Positions 8,234 to 11,460 of a stretch of 11,460 nt of DNA are shown one piece after another. This stretch comes from Euperipatoides rowelli (taxonomy: Eukaryota > Onychophora > Udeonychophora > Euonychophora > Peripatopsidae). The stretch's first letter is position 1, and the number at the start of each line of letters is the position of its first letter. The notes beneath the pieces are model-generated. The model was given only the letters and a program-made list of their open reading frames with translations. It made no database searches and had not been told where the DNA came from. Position numbers and translations under genes: made by a program. The DNA is taken from the NCBI GenBank assembly GCA_003024985.2, contig PXIH01S0003629.1; one strand, 5' to 3'.

Positions 8234-8809
8234 TTAACCCTATGTTGATCTGACAGATACATGCCTCATTATTTTTTAAATTGCAGCTTTATTTTAGTAA
8301 GTAGAAATCCCCAACACTCAGTACTTTCTTAGCATGATCTCTTTCGATAGATATAAAAAAGTTTATGATTGAAAGTCCCTAAAGTCATGGAGGTCAATTT
8401 TAATCTATTAGATTCATTGCGCTCGTTGATGCAACAGTTTTTTTCTATTAGACATTATATGTTAATTTCAAATATATTTTTTTTACAAAAACATTTAAGT
8501 GTAATAAACAATTGGTATATAAATAGGTGCCAACAATTATCATTTTTGTACTAAACAATACTTTGTAGCTATCATTTTTTTACGTATAGTTGTCTTTTTG
8601 TAAAAAAAAAAATATTTGATAAATATTTGCGTACATAATAAAATATTATGAAATATCATTTATAAAATTGATATTAAATACATTATTATTATAAAGAATG
8701 ATAAAAAACAATAATTTGAGTCCATTAGACTAAGTAATTGAAAATGGTATCTGTCAGATGCATTGTGCCGACCATGTGACTTTTCATATTGCACCTGATG
8801 TAGGGTTAA
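8234..8809 (+). mobile_element. Complete piggyBac-like MITE (568 bp) with TTAA duplication
   Basis: The element 8238-8805 is bounded by TTAA on both sides (8234-8237 and 8806-8809), begins CCCTA and ends TAGGG, as in piggyBac superfamily elements. A 13-base internal inverted repeat ATCTGACAGATAC starts 10 bases from the left end and, inverted as GTATCTGTCAGAT, 46 bases from the right end. This short-left/long-right asymmetry of the internal repeat resembles the ends of classical piggyBac. The interior is AT-rich with no transposase frame, so it is non-autonomous. It appears inserted at a TTAA within or at the edge of the LINE fragment, whose open frame reads up to the TTAA. Confidence 0.75.
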
Positions 8810-8963
8810 AATCCACTTTTTAGTGATCGTTAAAAAAAATAAACATAGTAGACTGGTGATTTAGATATACTGTCTGTAGGTCTATATATATTTTTTTGCA
8901 ACCATAAAAATGATTTGGTAAAGGAAAAGTAACAGTTTGTTTCTTTTATATAGTAGCCTACAG

Positions 8964-9010
8964 TAGATTCCTGTACTACAATTACTGTGTAATTGTAGTA
9001 CAGGAATCTA
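8964..9010. repeat. Perfect 21-bp hairpin with 5-base loop
   Basis: Arm TAGATTCCTGTACTACAATTA (8964-8984, 21 bases) is exactly complementary to 8990-9010 around loop CTGTG. The stem has mixed composition, not simple A/T. It could be a young palindrome or the tip of a foldback element; a small-RNA precursor is possible but the stem is shorter than usual for animal microRNA precursors and perfectly paired. Confidence 0.85.
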
Positions 9011-9131
9011 TCTGTTACATTTCAATGTATTCCTATGGAAATCTCATGCTCAGTCTGAGTCATTTCAATTCGAGTTTAATAACCAAGCTACAAAGATAAG
9101 ATACAATATTTTGATTTATTTATAAATAATT

Positions 9132-9154
9132 GTAGCCTATATACAATAGGCTAC
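9132..9154. repeat. 9-bp inverted repeat built from TAGCCTA/TAGGCTA
   Basis: GTAGCCTAT (9132-9140) and ATAGGCTAC (9146-9154) are perfectly complementary around ATACA. Two copies of the over-represented heptamer of this window sit here as a hairpin. Confidence 0.8.
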
Positions 9155-9220
9155 TTATCCCTTAACGCTTATGAGATATAGTTCAATGAAAAATGAAAAC
9201 AACTTTTCGTTTTAGCTATG

Positions 9221-9500
9221 AACTAGCGAATAAGCCCGTTACATGCGCATCCAACTTTTTTTTTTTGTTTAAGCCCGTTCCACGGGCATTAAACACTTTT
9301 TTTTTGAAAGTCCCTTTACACGGGCATCAAACATTTCTTTATGTTTAAGCCAATTACACGGGCATGAAAGATTTTTTTTTTTATCTAAGAGAAAACACCA
9401 CTTAAAGTTTCTAAAAATAATTCCCATGCCAAGCGTAGATGGCGCTGTTACTGGCTTGGAACACGATCATATTCCAATTAGGGTTATAGATATTTAATAA
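9221..9500 (+). repeat. Dispersed hairpin-unit repeat, copy 1
   Basis: Starts AACTAGCGAATAAGCCCGT. It contains four tandem units beginning at 9232, 9271, 9308 and 9347 (spacing 39, 37, 39), each of the form AAGCCCGTTACACGGGCATCAAAC plus a T run (longest form inferred from the four). The best unit has GCCCGT/ACGGGC as a 6-bp stem with 3-base loop (9273-9287). A unique tail follows: CACTTAAAGTTTCTAAAAAT, then TAGATGGCGCTGTTACTGGC and ATTCCAATTAG. A related copy lies at 10190-10460 in the same orientation. A short dispersed element carrying an internal tandem array recalls non-autonomous Helitron/Helentron-like elements, but no diagnostic terminus was found. Confidence 0.65.
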
Positions 9501-9733
9501 GAAAAAAAAAATACTCATTAAAACAAATATTACATTATTAGTACCGTAATTAGTTACATTCAAAATGATTTTTTGACATTCTTTAACTAAATCAGCCATT
9601 TTTTAAAAATTAAAACACCCTAAAACTGTTTCACCTGCTATTTAAAAACGAAACCAAGTTAGCCTATATATATTCACTCTCCAAATATTTAAAGACCAAA
9701 ATATAGTAAAAAATAAGAAATCAGACTTTTTTG
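9501..9733. other. AT-rich spacer, no feature recognised
   Basis: No supported gene. A minus-strand ATG at 9597-9599 starts MADLVKECQKIILNVTNYG in a reasonable start context (AAAATGG), but the frame soon becomes phenylalanine/isoleucine-rich and overlaps the dispersed repeat, so I do not call it a gene. Confidence 0.45.
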
Positions 9734-10022
9734 TTAGGAATGGGAAAAAATTTTCAATTTGCTAAACATGTAAACATTTTAATTAAATGTTTAAATGCCC
9801 TCCCCTTCAAATAAAAAAAAAAAAAAGACAAACTGTACAAAATTTAAGTACTAAATGAACATATATAGGCTATTATATTAGGGCTGGGAAAAACGTTAAA
9901 TTTTATAAATGCTTAAACCATTTTATTAAATGTTTATAAACATCCCCCCTCCCTTCCCACACCAATTTTTTTTTTTTTTTTTTTTTTACAAAATATAGGC
10001 ACTAAATGAATATTTTAAATTA
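9734..10022 (+). repeat. Tandem duplication, two units of about 145-150 bp
   Basis: Unit 1 (from 9734) and unit 2 (from 9878) share the order TTAGG..TGGGAAAAA, CTAAAC or CTTAAACC, CATTTTAATTAAATGTTTA or CATTTTATTAAATGTTTA, a C-rich CCCTCCCCTTC-like block, a homopolymer (A14 in unit 1, T22 at 9966-9987 in unit 2), ACAAAAT, then ACTAAATGAA. The homopolymer switches strand base between units (A versus T), an oddity suggesting independent slippage of an A/T block. Function unknown. Confidence 0.65.
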
Positions 10023-10189
10023 AGTATTTTTATGCAATACTAAATTATAGGGTTATTGATTATTAATTAAAATTTAGGTTACCTTGCTAAAAATTTTTTT
10101 ACATCTCACTGTTCAGCAAGATGTACTGTATATATACACATTTTCAAAAAAAAAAAAAAATAGAATTCTTCAAGAAATTAAAATACCAC

Positions 10190-10460
10190 AACTAATAAAT
10201 AAGCCCGTACAAGGGCATCAACCATTTTTTTTTGCTTAAGCTCTTTTTATGTAAGAGTAAACATCACTTAAACTTTCTAAAAATAGTTCCTGGGCCGATC
10301 TTTTATGCTCATTAAATCTTTTTTATATATACATATATATATATATATATATCAGTGATCTAAGAGAAAAAAAAGTTTTGAATATGCCCGTTAGATGGAG
10401 CTGTTACTGGCTTCGGAACATGCTATTCCAATTAGTATATAGAATCATTTATTTAATAGT
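10190..10460 (+). repeat. Dispersed hairpin-unit repeat, copy 2
   Basis: Starts AACTAATAAATAAGCCCGT, then ACAAGGGCATCAACC and a T run; a second degraded unit starts at 10238, 37 bases on. The shared tail follows: CACTTAAACTTTCTAAAAAT, then TTAGATGGAGCTGTTACTGG and ATTCCAATTAG (ending 10435). Relative to copy 1 it has only two array units and an insertion of roughly 85 bases in the tail (about 10300-10386) that includes a TA microsatellite and a second ATCTAAGAGAAAA. Confidence 0.65.
10323..10352. repeat. (TA)n microsatellite
   Basis: Nearly pure alternating TA, interrupted once by ACA, inside copy 2 of the dispersed repeat. Likely to be length-variable. Confidence 0.8.
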
Positions 10461-10738
10461 AATTGATTTACGATTTAAAACTCCAATTCTGTATTAAGTT
10501 ATATAATTTTCATAATTAGAAATAATTTAATAAATAAAGTTTGAATTTTAACAGTTAGCCTACAATAATATCACTTTTAGAATTGCCAAACTCCAACAAT
10601 TTCCCTTTATTACCTAAAGCATCTGCCTAGTAACCCTCACAGCTCCATTTACCCCAGAAACGACTGTTGATTGGTTAATGGTTAGGCCGAAGGAAGTTGT
10701 GTAAAAATGATCCAAAATGATCAAAAACATTTATTCAT
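10461..10738. other. AT-rich spacer, no feature recognised
   Basis: No gene supported. A somewhat less AT-rich patch lies at 10620-10700 (ACCCTCACAGCTCC, GGTTAGGCCGAAGG), but its frames hold stops and no acceptor-plus-exon arrangement is convincing. Confidence 0.45.
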
Positions 10739-10990
10739 TGCACCTCTAGATTGCGGTATAATTATTATTTCTTATTAGGTGTTAAAACAAGAGGTTCTGA
10801 CAAATTTGTGGTTCCATCGGTCACAGATTTAAAAAAATCTCCCATTGTTCATGGTATTAGCATATTAAATAGTTATTTGTATTTTTTATTTTTTTCATTG
10901 TATCTTAAATCTCCAGGCGTTTTTAGTTTAATTTCCTTTATTTTCCTTTGTAAGATCTATTATATAGCACACCGTCAATACTTACTGTAA
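10739..10990 (+). pseudogene. LINE ORF2 C-terminal tail fragment (probable)
   Basis: The + strand frame reads ...VKTRGSDKFVVPSVTDLKKS, PIVHGISILNSYLYF, LYLKSPGVFSLISFIFLCKI, YYIAHRQYLL and TAA at 10988-10990. Many LINE ORF2 proteins of the CR1/Jockey/L2 type end with a tail of the form NTRG...(basic)-P....KKS(F/I)..RG..(L/I)WNSLP...K.S.S...FK..LK.YL. The order TRG, VP, LKKS, HGISILNS, LKS, F.CK.YY fits this closely, with tryptophan replaced by leucine in the WNSLP box. No catalytic domain precedes it: upstream the frame degenerates into AT-rich sequence, so this would be a 5'-truncated insertion, the usual LINE outcome. It is on the opposite strand to the RT fragment at 7487-8233 and cannot be one insertion with it. 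No poly-A or short-repeat tail is obvious after the stop. Confidence 0.5.
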
Positions 10991-11460
10991 TATATTATTC
11001 GGATAATACTGATAATGCTTATATGCAGATTAAACGAGCTTCAGTTTGCTCATGCATTCAAATGGATAGTGTCGTTCATTCAGTGTTATCTTGCTAGAAT
11101 TAAAGTTCTTGTATTACCAATAAATTGTCTAGTTTATCGCTAAAGAATATTTGTTATTCGAACCCACAGACACAATAAACTAGTGATGAAAATGGGATGG
11201 TTGTGTTCTACTAGTGTTTTCAGGATTTAAAGTGGCATATGAATGCCTATTTCAACTTCATTGATTCATGTGTATTTTTGTAAAAAAAAAAAGCTTGTTT
11301 AATTAATTATATATTTGGTCCAAAAATGAATCAAAATTCGACTTTTATACCAATATGTATTAAAATATAAAATTGGACAGTGATTCAGAAGCCTGATATA
11401 TTTTTTTTAATTTGCAGTCGGTGGTTTTTATAAAGGCAACTCAAAACAAACACAAGCAGG
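10991..11460. other. AT-rich stretch to the window end
   Basis: Possibly the 3' UTR of the LINE tail fragment at its start. Otherwise it holds no recognised gene or repeat. It contains an A run at 11282-11291 and is cut by the window edge. Confidence 0.5.

Larger units (their letters stand above)
8810..9220. other. AT-rich stretch containing strong hairpins
   Basis: No gene supported. If the LINE fragment was split by the piggyBac-like MITE, its 5' continuation should begin here on the minus strand, but I see only a weak FFNDH-stop-KVDF string just beyond the TTAA and nothing convincing further out. The stretch holds the hairpins at 8964-9010 and 9132-9154. Confidence 0.5.

Noticed and set aside
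7071-8513. Direct repeats flanking a reverse transcriptase, suggesting LTRs of a retrovirus-like element
   Set aside because: The RT motifs are of non-LTR type, the repeats start at TTAA with CCCTA and the right copy has its own complete TTAA-bounded end. No primer-binding site, protease or integrase is seen.
8369-8554. 61-residue + strand open frame
   Set aside because: Lies inside the non-autonomous piggyBac-like MITE and shows no transposase motif.
9232-9370. CRISPR-like array of regularly spaced palindromic repeats
   Set aside because: The units are contiguous and degenerate with T-run 'spacers', the context is a eukaryotic transposon-rich region, and no cas genes exist.
9411-9599. 62-residue minus-strand frame starting MADLVKECQK with a good start context
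   Set aside because: Only the first ~19 residues look protein-like; the rest is F/I-rich and runs into the dispersed repeat. Kept only as a possible first-exon start to test with RNA data.
1-11460. tRNA, rRNA or other structured RNA genes
   Set aside because: No cloverleaf-compatible A/B box pair or rRNA-like segment was seen on either strand by eye.

Overview
The window looks like non-coding, repeat-dense nuclear DNA from an animal. It is strongly AT-rich, full of homopolymer tracts (poly-T, poly-A, and G or C runs of 10-18), and holds no long open reading frame. Instead it carries decayed transposons of several classes typical of metazoan genomes: a CR1/Jockey-like LINE, hAT-like, piggyBac-like and TA-target elements, and a possible pogo-like end. 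Nothing suggests a bacterium, phage or organelle. I cannot fix the phylum; a marine invertebrate or other AT-rich animal genome is a guess.

Layout. 1-1330: AT-rich DNA with a hAT-type left end (711) and a pogo/Tigger-type end (834), then a 14-bp inverted repeat. 1330-3200: homopolymers, a short tandem repeat (1957-2045), a perfect 17-bp hairpin (2415-2458) and a dispersed repeat pair (1808-1893 and 3108-3191). 3550-3775: the best host-gene candidate, a short 3' terminal exon on the + strand with polypyrimidine tract and AG acceptor, about 36 codons, TAA, and an AATAAA signal 63 bp after the stop. Any further exons should lie upstream, mostly outside the window. 3776-5050: featureless AT-rich DNA.

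5052-6101: a hAT-like MITE interrupted by a second inverted-repeat element (5293-6039) flanked by TA and rich in G-runs and subterminal repeats. 6600-6680: a G-rich tract with two G-quadruplex-type motifs. 6878-6967: a cluster of GAGTCATT words. 7067-8809: a composite in which a partial and a complete copy of a TTAA-flanked piggyBac-like MITE bracket a broken minus-strand LINE reverse transcriptase fragment.

8964-9010: a perfect 21-bp hairpin. 9221-10460: two copies of a dispersed repeat built from 37-39-bp hairpin units, with a ~145-150-bp tandem duplication between them. 10739-10990: a + strand fragment resembling the C-terminal tail of a LINE ORF2.

There is no operon-like cooperation between genes. 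The window reads as the 3' end of a possible host gene followed by intergenic DNA built from nested, mostly non-autonomous transposons. The short word TAGCCTA/TAGGCTA is clearly over-represented throughout. I saw no convincing evidence for a new functional gene system; the items most worth follow-up are the terminal exon, the composite at 7067-8809, the nested MITEs at 5052-6101, the hairpin-unit repeat, and the word enrichment.
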